A stretch of DNA of 8,484 bases, taken from contig SKKR01000218.1 of assembly GCA_007123655.1 (NCBI GenBank), positions 1-8,484 on the forward strand. Reading direction: 5' to 3'. Below, piece by piece: positions 1-5,558 of the stretch. The notes beneath the pieces are model-generated. The model was given only the letters and a program-made list of their open reading frames with translations, made no database searches and was not told the origin of the DNA. The position numbers and the translations under genes were made by a program. Each line of letters begins with the position of its first letter. Positions within the stretch are counted from its first letter, which is position 1. The stretch is from Thermomicrobiaceae bacterium. Lineage in GTDB: Bacteria > Chloroflexota > Chloroflexia > Thermomicrobiales > Thermomicrobiaceae.

Positions 1-250
1 ACTCTTCCTCGAGGGAACGCTGGAAGGCATCGTCAAGCGTGTACCGCGGGCGAAGCACCATATAGATGATCAGGCCCGGGATCGAGAAAATCATGACGAC
101 GAGCGTCGAGAAGATCTGCGCAACCACGCTTCGGCTGCGCGCCTGAATATCCTGAAACGTCCAGACGACGATCGCGAACCAGAGCGTCAGAAAATACGCT
201 CCTCCAAGCGCGATCAGAATCTGAATTCCCCTGGCGATGATTGCTTCCAT
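1..250 (-). CDS. Small membrane protein with two TM segments (C-terminus outside window), probable zinc-ribbon family
   Basis: This reading frame opens with ATG at 250 and runs off the left edge after 83 codons, so only the N-terminal part is visible. It shows two hydrophobic stretches, roughly residues 9-31 and 45-67, separated by a short polar turn with the motif WTFQDIQARSR (30-40). A positively charged segment (LRPRYTLDDAFQRSLEEE) follows the second helix. The pattern of two helices, then RPR-x-TL-x-x-A-x-x-RSLEEE, matches from memory a Chloroflexota family that usually ends in a CxxC zinc ribbon; that end is not in the window. A GGAG lies 11 bases before the ATG. It starts 48 bases after darA stops on the same strand, so it is probably the next gene of the recR-to-darA operon. 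The function is unknown; I infer a small inner-membrane protein. Confidence 0.72.
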   Translation of the reverse strand, partial: MEAIIARGIQILIALGGAYFLTLWFAIVVWTFQDIQARSRSVVAQIFSTLVVMIFSIPGLIIYMVLRPRYTLDDAFQRSLEEE

Positions 251-298
251 GAACGCTGTTACTCCATCGCCGCGCGTCGAATCTACGTCGTGCTGATT

Positions 299-631
299 CT
301 ACCCGAAACGTTCAAAGCGGCGTACGTTCAGGACGAAAACGGTGGCGCCGCCTACCTGCACCTCAACCGGATTCGGGACATAGAACTCACCCGGCTCGAT
401 AACCGGCAGAAGGGGATTGACGTACTGGGTCCGGCTGTAGCAGTTCTGTTTCACGACGCGAAGCACATCGGGGACTGCCGCATCGTCAACGCCGACCATG
501 ACCGTTACATTGTGCTCGCGCAGGAATCCGCCGGCGCTGTTCACCTGAGTAAATCGGTAGCCGGATTCCCGGAGAGCATCGGTCAGCCCTTCCGCGTCTT
601 TGCCCTGAACGACGGCAAAAACAAGCTTCAT
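299..631 (-). CDS. darA: Cyclic-di-AMP receptor DarA/PstA (PII-like, YaaQ family)
   Basis: The 110-residue product has the length and signature blocks of the PII-like c-di-AMP receptor family (DarA of Bacillus, PstA of Staphylococcus and Listeria). Visible features are the start [13 protein letters not shown], the GGFLR block at 34-38 followed by N41 and G47, and the C-terminal block PVEVQVGGATVFVL at 88-101. In characterised members the protein is a cytosolic trimer that binds c-di-AMP at subunit interfaces, with residues in the GGFLR and R26/T28 regions near the ligand; both are kept here. The downstream physiological role is not settled in any organism. The ATG overlaps the tmk stop by four bases (ATGA) and has no strong ribosome-binding site of its own, so coupled translation is likely. 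The tmk-darA order is the same as in Bacillus. No diadenylate cyclase gene is in the window. It should not be read as a nitrogen-regulatory GlnB protein, because the usual T-loop is absent. Confidence 0.93.
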   Translation of the reverse strand: MKLVFAVVQGKDAEGLTDALRESGYRFTQVNSAGGFLREHNVTVMVGVDDAAVPDVLRVVKQNCYSRTQYVNPLLPVIEPGEFYVPNPVEVQVGGATVFVLNVRRFERFG

Positions 632-1287
632 GGACTGACACCGTCCCGTCGCGAGCCGGATTCAGCGCCCGAGACCCTGGCCAGGATTTGCGACACGATC
701 TCGTTGGATAGCTCCTCGGGCGGCATCAAGGCATCAAACACCTTCCAGCGTTCCGGTTCATCTGCCGCGGCGGCAACGTACCAGTCCCGCACCCGTTCAT
801 GAAACGATAACTCGTCGCGATCCAGCCGATTCAACGGCGACGTTGATCGCTCGCGACGCCGGAGCCCTTCATCGGCCGGGAGGTCGAGCAGGATCGTGAG
901 GTCCGGCCGGCAATCGTCAATCGCAAACCGTTGGAGCTTCTCCAGTTCCTGGACGGACAGGTTCCGACCGGCTCCCTGGTACGCGAGCGTCGAATCGGAA
1001 AAGCGGTCACACAGCACGATCGCCCCGTCGTCAAGCGCAGGGCGGATAACCTCGCGTACATGTTGGGCGCGGTCCGCGGTCATCAGCAGAGCTTCCGCTT
1101 GCGGCACAATAGCATACGGTTCCGGGCCCAGCAACAGTTCACGAATCCGCTCCCCCAGCGCCGTCCCTCCGGGCTCTCTTGTCACCGCCACACGATACCC
1201 CGCATGGTGCAGTGCTTCGGAAACGAGTCTCGTCTGTGTCGATTTGCCCGCGCCGTCGGGTCCCTCGAAGGTGACGAACAGGCTCAC
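628..1287 (-). CDS. tmk: Thymidylate kinase (dTMP kinase)
   Basis: The enzyme phosphorylates dTMP to dTDP with ATP, in the cytoplasmic route to dTTP. The 219-residue protein has the standard layout: P-loop GPDGAGKST at 9-17, the TREPGGT dTMP-binding block at 36-42, the DRFSDS block at 94-99 followed by AYQG at 102-105, and an arginine-rich LID segment near 142-148 (LRRRERS). The last 15 or so residues are a low-complexity tail past the usual end. The start is GTG at 1287, chosen because GAGGTGA sits six bases upstream and the P-loop follows at the normal distance. The start overlaps the stop of the upstream R3H ATPase gene by four bases (GTGA), and its own stop overlaps the darA start by four bases, so all three genes are probably translated from one message. 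Confidence 0.97.
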   Translation of the reverse strand: MSLFVTFEGPDGAGKSTQTRLVSEALHHAGYRVAVTREPGGTALGERIRELLLGPEPYAIVPQAEALLMTADRAQHVREVIRPALDDGAIVLCDRFSDSTLAYQGAGRNLSVQELEKLQRFAIDDCRPDLTILLDLPADEGLRRRERSTSPLNRLDRDELSFHERVRDWYVAAAADEPERWKVFDALMPPEELSNEIVSQILARVSGAESGSRRDGVSP

Positions 1288-3053
1288 GAGAACTCACCTC
1301 GCCGGAGCACCTCTACGTGGCGAAATGGTTCGGTCCCGAGACTACGTGATTCGACGTTGTATCGTTCGGCGAGTTCATGCTGGAGCCGGCGGATTCTTGA
1401 GGCCTGTGGTCGCAACTCAACACTGCTCGCGCCGCGAAGGACATCATGAATCGCGGTCTCGGCTTCAAACATCGCGGCGGCAATCTGGTCTTCCGGGATC
1501 TCGCGCTCATCCTCGGCCCCGTTTCGGTCCGGTTCGACGCCTCCCTCAGCATGCGTTTCACTGAAGAGTGACCCGAGCAGATTCGCCATCTGCGTGATGG
1601 TGTTGCTGCGGAGCACAAAGACCGGCAGCCCGCGCGACTCGGCGTCTCTCAGCGGCTTCGGTCGCTGCCGGTAGTAGTTCTTCAGGGTCACCACCGCGTC
1701 AGCGCTCCGAAGGTCCCGGACGATCGATGCCGGAACCGATAACTGGTTGATTGCCTGCTCGAGTCGACTTCTGTTAACGCCGAAGGCGAAGACACGGATC
1801 GGCTTTTCCCGGGTCCCACGACCGGGCCCAAACATTGCTTCCGCGGAGTTAGTTGATTCGACTTCACGCGGCCGACGCTCGCCCGGCGCCTCCGCTTCAC
1901 GGTCGAGCTCACCGGTCGTCTTCCCGCGATTGTTGCCTTTACGCTGACGCCGGGAACTGCGTTGCTCCAGCTCATCCTGTGTCCGCTGGGGACGCACGCG
2001 GGTGGATTCAACCGTCCCGTCAACCCGGCGCTCGCGGATCTCGAGATCCGGCTCGGTGCCACGGAGAATCGAATCCACCGACTCCGCGACGTCTCGATAG
2101 AGTGCGAAGCGATCGCGTTCCTGGATCTCGACCATGACGCTAAATGTAGGCGGTGCCTTACGCTCCAGGATCGACTTCTGCGTCCCGCGACGCTTCGCCT
2201 CCTCGTCACTCAATGTAACGGACTGTATCCCGCCAACCAGGTCGGACAAAGTCGGGTTCATCATCAGGTTTTCCAGCGTGTTCCCGTGCGCCGTCCCAAT
2301 GAGTTGCACCCCGCGCTCGGCGATCGTCCGCGCGGCCGCGGCTTCCAGTTCGGTCCCGATCTCGTCGATCACGATCACTTCCGGCATGTGGTTCTCCACC
2401 GCTTCGATCATGACCGCGTGCTGCATCGATGGCGTCGGCACTTGCATTCGCCGTGCACGCCCTATCGACGGGTGCGGGATATCACCGTCTCCGGCGATCT
2501 CGTTACTCGTATCAACGACGATCACGCGCTTTCGCAGATCGTCCGCCAGCACCCGCGCGGTTTCCCGGAGCATAGTGGTCTTGCCAACCCCCGGGCGTCC
2601 CAGCAGGAGGATGCTCTCGCCCGACTCGACGAGATCGCGAAGCATCCCGATGGTGCCGTACACCGCTCGTCCGATGCGGCAAGTCATCCCGACAATGTCC
2701 CGGGTTCTGCTCCGGATCGCGGAGATACGGTGGAGGGTTCGTTCGATTCCGGCCCGATTGTCGTCACCGAACTCGCCGATACGTTCGGCCACGTAGGCCA
2801 GGTCTGCCCGGGTGACCTCGTCGTCGGAAAGATAGACCTCATGGCCGTGAAACCGGGCCTCCGGCTGGCGTCCGAGATCCAGAACGATTTCAATCAGGTC
2901 ACCCCTGGTCGATTGTCGCTCTGCATCGCCTAGGGCCGAGATCAGTTTCGGTGGGAGAACCGACAGGAGGTCCTCCAGGTTATCGGTAACTTCCTGTTCA
3001 ATGACCGTTTCTGTTGCCTGCTCGGGGTGCACGTTACTCCTAACAGTATCCAT
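1284..3053 (-). CDS. Ycf45-like R3H-domain P-loop ATPase
   Basis: The 589-residue protein joins a SpoIIIAA/secretion-ATPase-like P-loop domain to nucleic-acid-binding parts, the arrangement of the Ycf45 family found in cyanobacteria, plastids and Chloroflexota. Visible parts are: an N-terminal region with [10 protein letters not shown] (26-35); Walker [10 protein letters not shown] (152-160); [14 protein letters not shown] (181-194); Walker B VIVIDEIG (226-233); [11 protein letters not shown] (253-263); an Arg/Glu-rich linker (about 335-417); a small alpha/beta domain (419-497); and a C-terminal R3H motif with R555-xxx-H559. R3H domains bind single-stranded nucleic acid. The biological role of the family is not known, and the SpoIIIAA likeness does not imply sporulation. 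The frame is open to 3254, but I place the start at ATG 3053, where AAAGGAG (3058-3064) lies four bases upstream and the residues before it look unlike this family. It overlaps the preceding gene by 14 bases and tmk by four. Confidence 0.9.
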   Translation of the reverse strand: MDTVRSNVHPEQATETVIEQEVTDNLEDLLSVLPPKLISALGDAERQSTRGDLIEIVLDLGRQPEARFHGHEVYLSDDEVTRADLAYVAERIGEFGDDNRAGIERTLHRISAIRSRTRDIVGMTCRIGRAVYGTIGMLRDLVESGESILLLGRPGVGKTTMLRETARVLADDLRKRVIVVDTSNEIAGDGDIPHPSIGRARRMQVPTPSMQHAVMIEAVENHMPEVIVIDEIGTELEAAAARTIAERGVQLIGTAHGNTLENLMMNPTLSDLVGGIQSVTLSDEEAKRRGTQKSILERKAPPTFSVMVEIQERDRFALYRDVAESVDSILRGTEPDLEIRERRVDGTVESTRVRPQRTQDELEQRSSRRQRKGNNRGKTTGELDREAEAPGERRPREVESTNSAEAMFGPGRGTREKPIRVFAFGVNRSRLEQAINQLSVPASIVRDLRSADAVVTLKNYYRQRPKPLRDAESRGLPVFVLRSNTITQMANLLGSLFSETHAEGGVEPDRNGAEDEREIPEDQIAAAMFEAETAIHDVLRGASSVELRPQASRIRRLQHELAERYNVESRSLGTEPFRHVEVLRRGEFS

Positions 3054-4107
3054 TGCGCTCCTTTGACGACTCCCCTGAACCGTTAAAACGTCCACCTGGT
3101 TGCTGGTCACTGCCGGGGGACACATATGAAAGCGGTGTGCCGGCAACGACGCGCTCTTTGACATCGCGCGATAACTCGTCGACGCCCCGGAACTGCATTC
3201 TCCGGGCCACCACCGTGTACTTGACCAGTCTCGTTTGACGACCCTCGGGGACAAACCCGAGATCCTCGAGACGGCTGACGTACTCCTGCAGGTAGTCCGG
3301 TACCACAGAACGGATTCTGGTCGAAGATGGCGGATTCAGATCTGCCAGAACGTCATGAATCAGCGGCTGAAGCAACTCGAGCCTTCCGGGCTGGACCATT
3401 GGATAGAGCGCAAGGCCGCCGGCGAGTGGGACGACCCGGCAATGCGCTACGATTTCGAGCCCGTCCTCGACCACGTAACTCCGGGGCGCCGGTTCGCCCG
3501 GCATCGCCTTGCTCCAGTAGTTGCTCGTCAGCGCCTCCGCATACTGGACCGGACGCGGCGTCACCGAGTGGTAGAGCTGATGGACCGCCCAGAGATCACT
3601 TGACTCCTGGCGCCGTGCGATCTCGGCAGGTTCTCGCTTCGGCAACGACGGAGCGAGCAAGACCGTGTCCTGGGCGTACTCGTTAAACCCGATCGCGACG
3701 AGCGACGGAATCACCGCGGACGACTCCGGAAACGTGGCGTGAACGCGCTTAGCCCGCGACGCTCCCGCAGACCGGATCGCCTGGAGCGCAAGTTCCTGCC
3801 AGATGAGTTCTCGAGAATGCTCAGCACGACCGAAGGCCCGCCAGTTCGTCGCGATGCGAGAGATGACCCAGCGATGATTCGCCGGATCGGTTGTCAGTTC
3901 AAGCAGTCCCAGAGCGACATTGCCGGAGAACGCCACATAGGAGCGCCGTTCGCGCCGCGAAAACAGGACGCGCGGCCAGGAATCAATCACGCGCTGTCCC
4001 AGCGATCCGGACTCACGCTCGGGCGATGACGCGTCGGAACGCATGGCCCGCAACCGGAAGAAATCGTGCAGTTTGGCTGGTCGTACCTGAATGCCGGTAT
4101 CAGTCAC
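3040..4107 (-). CDS. Uncharacterised tandem GNAT-like protein
   Basis: The 355-residue product looks like two acetyltransferase-fold repeats. The N-terminal unit (about 5-152) begins [17 protein letters not shown], typical of a GNAT first strand and helix. It continues with a strand [15 protein letters not shown] (57-71), [11 protein letters not shown] (80-90) and a helix (97-113), and ends with a [12 protein letters not shown] hairpin (140-151). The second unit (about 168-300) repeats the scheme with [30 protein letters not shown] and a final [17 protein letters not shown] hairpin. The usual acetyl-CoA pyrophosphate loop (Q/R-x-x-G-x-G/A) is not clear in either unit, so the protein may be a degenerate or non-catalytic pair. 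The tail after residue 305 is polar. The start is GTG 4107 with AGGAG (4113-4117) five bases upstream. It lies 70 bases after recR and overlaps the R3H ATPase by 14 bases. Substrate and function are unknown; the GNAT call comes from fold pattern only. Confidence 0.72.
   Translation of the reverse strand: MTDTGIQVRPAKLHDFFRLRAMRSDASSPERESGSLGQRVIDSWPRVLFSRRERRSYVAFSGNVALGLLELTTDPANHRWVISRIATNWRAFGRAEHSRELIWQELALQAIRSAGASRAKRVHATFPESSAVIPSLVAIGFNEYAQDTVLLAPSLPKREPAEIARRQESSDLWAVHQLYHSVTPRPVQYAEALTSNYWSKAMPGEPAPRSYVVEDGLEIVAHCRVVPLAGGLALYPMVQPGRLELLQPLIHDVLADLNPPSSTRIRSVVPDYLQEYVSRLEDLGFVPEGRQTRLVKYTVVARRMQFRGVDELSRDVKERVVAGTPLSYVSPGSDQQPGGRFNGSGESSKERNGYC
3058..3064 (-). promoter_or_regulatory. 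Ribosome-binding site deciding the start of the R3H ATPase gene
   Basis: On the minus strand the sequence AAAGGAG lies four bases before ATG 3053. It sits inside the end of the upstream GNAT-like gene. It is the reason for rejecting the 67-residue longer version of the frame, whose extra part lies wholly inside the upstream gene. Confidence 0.7.
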
Positions 4108-4177
4108 AAGGGCTCCTGCACGTTTCCGAGTTACTTCGTCTTCGAGACCCCTTCACGCAGATTCGCATCATACGCGC

Positions 4178-4783
4178 CTAGAGCACCCGTCGCCCTGATA
4201 GCGCCCGCCCAAGCGTTACTTCGTCCGCGTACTCCAGGTCACCGCCCACTGGAAGCCCGCTGGCTGGGCGGCTGACAGTAACCCCTGTTGAAAGGAGCTG
4301 GCGGGCGATATACATCGCCGTTGCATCGCCTTCGATATTCGGGTTTGTCGCCAGAATCACTTCCGCCAGCGCACCGTCTCGTACTCTGGCAATCAGCTCG
4401 TGTACCCGAATCTGATCTGGGCCGATGCCGTCTACAGGAGAAATCGCTCCGTGCAACACGTGGTACAGACCGTTGTACTCCCCGGTCCGGTCCAGCGCGA
4501 TAACGTCCAGGGGCTCTTCGACGACACACACGAGCGTCTGATCTCGCTGCGGGTCGGTACAAATAGCGCACGGATCTGATTCCGAAATATTGAAGCATCG
4601 GGAACAGAGCCCGATCCGCTCCTTCACGTCAACGATCGCATCGGCAAGCGAGACCGCCTCGTCTTTGCTCCCTCGAAGGATGTAGTACGCAAGCCTGGCC
4701 GCTGACTTCGGACCGATTCCGGGCAACTTCGAGAACTCGTTGATCAGGCGGTTGACAGGCTCCGCAGTTATCGGCGTCTTCAT
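4178..4783 (-). CDS. recR: Recombination mediator RecR
   Basis: RecR works in the cytoplasm with RecO (and RecF) to load RecA onto SSB-coated single-stranded DNA at gaps. The 201-residue length is normal. It shows the N-terminal helix-hairpin-helix with LPGIGPKSAARLA (20-32), a four-cysteine zinc finger (C60, C63, C72, C75), and a Toprim domain with VVEEP (87-91), GEYNGLYHVLHG (101-112) and ATNPNIEGDATA (145-156). The closing Walker-B-like segment SRPASGLPVGGDLEYAD (171-187) is also present. The start is ATG 4783, preceded by GGGGGT four to five bases upstream. An extended -10 promoter lies about 40 bases before the start. In many bacteria recR follows dnaX and ybaB; here neither is in the window, and recR instead heads a run of minus-strand genes. 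Confidence 0.97.
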   Translation of the reverse strand: MKTPITAEPVNRLINEFSKLPGIGPKSAARLAYYILRGSKDEAVSLADAIVDVKERIGLCSRCFNISESDPCAICTDPQRDQTLVCVVEEPLDVIALDRTGEYNGLYHVLHGAISPVDGIGPDQIRVHELIARVRDGALAEVILATNPNIEGDATAMYIARQLLSTGVTVSRPASGLPVGGDLEYADEVTLGRALSGRRVL

Positions 4784-4821
4784 CTGACCCCCGGTTCATG
4801 TATACTGCCAACCACACGGAA

Positions 4822-4830
4822 ATTATAGCA
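4822..4830 (-). promoter_or_regulatory. Extended -10 promoter for recR
   Basis: On the minus strand the sequence TGCTATAAT is a perfect extended -10 element (TG, one base, TATAAT). At 17-base spacing upstream there is no good -35 hexamer (the bases read CAAGGC), which fits the lower -35 dependence of extended -10 promoters. Transcription would begin near 4815 and give a leader of about 30 bases before recR ATG 4783. This is probably the promoter of the recR operon. Confidence 0.65.
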
Positions 4831-4854
4831 AAGCCGCCCATCCGGCCTTGACCG

Positions 4855-4932
4855 GCGCTATGCGTGACAACGTCGCTCGTCGTCCGTATAGCAGATGCCG
4901 AATCGGCGGACTTCGGGCTGGTTCGCATACGC
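4855..4932 (-). other. Possible branched RNA structure (nested inverted repeats)
   Basis: A 9-bp outer stem pairs 4924-4932 (CGCATACGC on the plus strand) with 4855-4864, leaving a single bulged base at 4858. Inside lie GCCG/CGGC (4897-4900 with 4904-4907), stacked directly beside GTCC/GGAC (4882-4885 with 4908-4911). A 6-bp helix (4866-4871 with 4879-4884) also forms, but only if read as minus-strand RNA, because one pair is G-U there and A-C on the plus strand. This last helix competes with GTCC/GGAC. The pairings are seen directly; that they make a functional RNA is a guess, and chance repeats are common in GC-rich DNA. Confidence 0.25.
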
Positions 4933-4945
4933 AATTTGTGCGTTC

Positions 4946-4990
4946 ATTGCGGTACATAGCTGAACTCTGCATTCGCGCGCAGTCCGCAAT
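4946..4990. repeat. Inverted repeat pair with inner hairpin
   Basis: ATTGCGG at 4946-4952 is matched exactly by CCGCAAT at 4984-4990. Inside, CTGC (4967-4970) pairs with GCAG (4979-4982), one base from the outer right arm. A further CGCAAT copy at 4930-4935 can also pair with ATTGCG at 4946-4951, so the left arm has two possible partners. It could be a protein-binding site or a structured transcript; no homology is recognised. Confidence 0.3.
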
Positions 4991-5125
4991 GGTGGTGACG
5001 ACCAGATGAACGTCAGATAAAAGGGGCGTTTGGTCGCCACAGTGGATTCGATGTCGTGTTTGCGTTAATGCATGTTCTGTGGTAGGTTAGCGCATAGTTT
5101 CCGGGATTCGGGGAATAGCACAACC

Positions 5126-5199
5126 AGGGTGTCAGGCAGACACATCCCTATTGGGACGTGGTTCATTCAGGCGTGCTGGCGGCATCCTGCCGTCACACC
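5126..5199 (+). promoter_or_regulatory. Structured 5' leader of the zinc-protein gene
   Basis: Three local hairpins precede the gene: GTGTC/GACAC (5129-5133 with 5139-5143), TCCC/GGGA (5145-5148 with 5153-5156), and a stronger one where TGGCGGCA (5177-5184) pairs with TGCCGTCA (5188-5195) through one G-U. The last is extended past a bulge by GTG/CAC (5173-5175 with 5196-5198). An alternative long-range pairing joins GGTGT (5128-5132) to ACACC (5195-5199) and GGCAG (5135-5139) to CTGCC (5187-5191). It would break the first and third hairpins. There is no T-run, so termination control is unlikely; effects on translation or RNA stability are possible. It matches no riboswitch class I recognise. 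Confidence 0.3.
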
Positions 5200-5214
5200 G
5201 GGGTGGAGCTGATG

Positions 5215-5221
5215 AAGGGGG
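5215..5221 (+). promoter_or_regulatory. Ribosome-binding site deciding the start of the zinc-protein gene
   Basis: AAGGGGG lies eight bases before ATG 5230. Together with the family's usual short N-terminus just before the first CxxC, it supports 5230 over the earlier in-frame starts at 5158 (GTG) and 5212 (ATG). Confidence 0.6.
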
Positions 5222-5229
5222 CAGGGTTA

Positions 5230-5547
5230 ATGTATACCGACAGGACACTGAAGTGCCGTGACTGTCGTGAGGAGTTCATCTGGACCGCCGGTGAACAATC
5301 CTTCTTCCGGGAAAAAGGTTTGCAGAACGTTCCTGTCCGGTGCCCCGAATGCCGGGCAGCACGAAAGCTGGAGATGGGGGTCAAACCACGGGTGGAGCAT
5401 CAGGTGATCTGCGCGGAATGCGGTGCCCACACGACGGTCCCATTCGTTCCGAGGCAGGGGCGCCCGGTGTACTGTGGCCCGTGTTACGCCGAAGGGAGCG
5501 AGTCCTCCACGGAGAACGCCCCTGAGCACGTCCACGCTCAGTCCTGA
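5230..5547 (+). CDS. Zinc-ribbon protein with CxxC-x17-CxxC domain
   Basis: The 105-residue protein has eight cysteines in two zinc-binding units. The first is a probable zinc-ribbon with C9-x2-C12 and C38-x2-C41, and TLKCRDCREEFIWTAGEQ near the start. The second is C61-x2-C64 and C82-x2-C85, spaced by exactly 17 residues, the pattern that defines the CxxC-x17-CxxC domain, with the typical VPFVPRQGRPVYC run between. The C-terminus is short, acidic and disordered-looking. Such proteins are common, small and cytosolic in Chloroflexota and several other phyla; their role is unknown, with nucleic-acid or protein binding as guesses. I start at ATG 5230 because a good ribosome-binding site precedes it; an upstream GTG at 5158 would turn the structured leader into coding sequence. 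It is the only plus-strand gene and ends 11 bases from the ftsK stop, in convergent orientation. Confidence 0.85.
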   Translation: MYTDRTLKCRDCREEFIWTAGEQSFFREKGLQNVPVRCPECRAARKLEMGVKPRVEHQVICAECGAHTTVPFVPRQGRPVYCGPCYAEGSESSTENAPEHVHAQS

Positions 5548-5558
5548 CCGGCATCCGG
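5548..5558. other. 11-base convergent gap forming a small hairpin
   Basis: The whole gap between the stops of the zinc-protein gene and ftsK reads CCGG, CAT, CCGG, which can fold as a 4-bp hairpin with a 3-base loop on either strand. No T-tract follows in either direction, so it is not a standard intrinsic terminator. Confidence 0.3.

Larger units (their letters stand above)
4784..5229. other. Divergent intergenic region rich in inverted repeats
   Basis: This 446-base gap between divergent recR and the zinc-protein gene contains no convincing coding sequence. It holds the recR promoter at its left end, nested inverted repeats at 4855-4932 and 4946-4990, and a structured leader at 5126-5199 before the plus-strand gene. 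A small GGCG/CGCC repeat lies at 5025-5038. Plus-strand promoter candidates are weak: GATAAA at 5015-5020, and TTGCGT at 5060-5065 with TAGGTT 17 bases on. I see no T-rich intrinsic terminator on either strand. Confidence 0.6.

Noticed and set aside
299..631. Reading the PII-like protein as nitrogen regulator GlnB/GlnK
   Set aside because: The GGFLR and PVEVQVGGATVFVL blocks are those of DarA/PstA, and no glnA or amtB neighbour is present.
1962..2933. 323-residue plus-strand open frame
   Set aside because: It is antisense to the R3H ATPase, rich in His, Arg and Asp as expected of a shadow frame, with no recognisable domain.
1284..3053. Reading the ATPase as sporulation protein SpoIIIAA
   Set aside because: The added alpha/beta and R3H domains fit the Ycf45 family, and no other sporulation gene is present.
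3054..3254. 67-residue N-terminal extension of the R3H ATPase
   Set aside because: It lies wholly inside the upstream GNAT-like gene, its residues look like out-of-frame translation, and ATG 3053 has its own AAAGGAG.
4167..4172. TATGAT on the minus strand just after recR as a promoter for the GNAT-like gene
   Set aside because: There is no -35 hexamer at normal spacing and the gene lies only 70 bases after recR; read-through is simpler.
4858..5040. 60-residue minus-strand open frame in the divergent intergenic region
   Set aside because: No convincing ribosome-binding site, no recognisable motif, and it covers the inverted repeats and runs to the edge of the recR promoter; it looks like a chance frame.
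5158..5229. GTG 5158 or ATG 5212 as start of the zinc protein
   Set aside because: The upstream residues look unlike the family, the region folds as a leader, and the best-spaced ribosome-binding site serves ATG 5230.
4784..5229. tRNA or signal recognition particle RNA in the intergenic region
   Set aside because: No cloverleaf with a T-loop TTCRA motif and no GGAAG-type SRP tetraloop motif was found on either strand.
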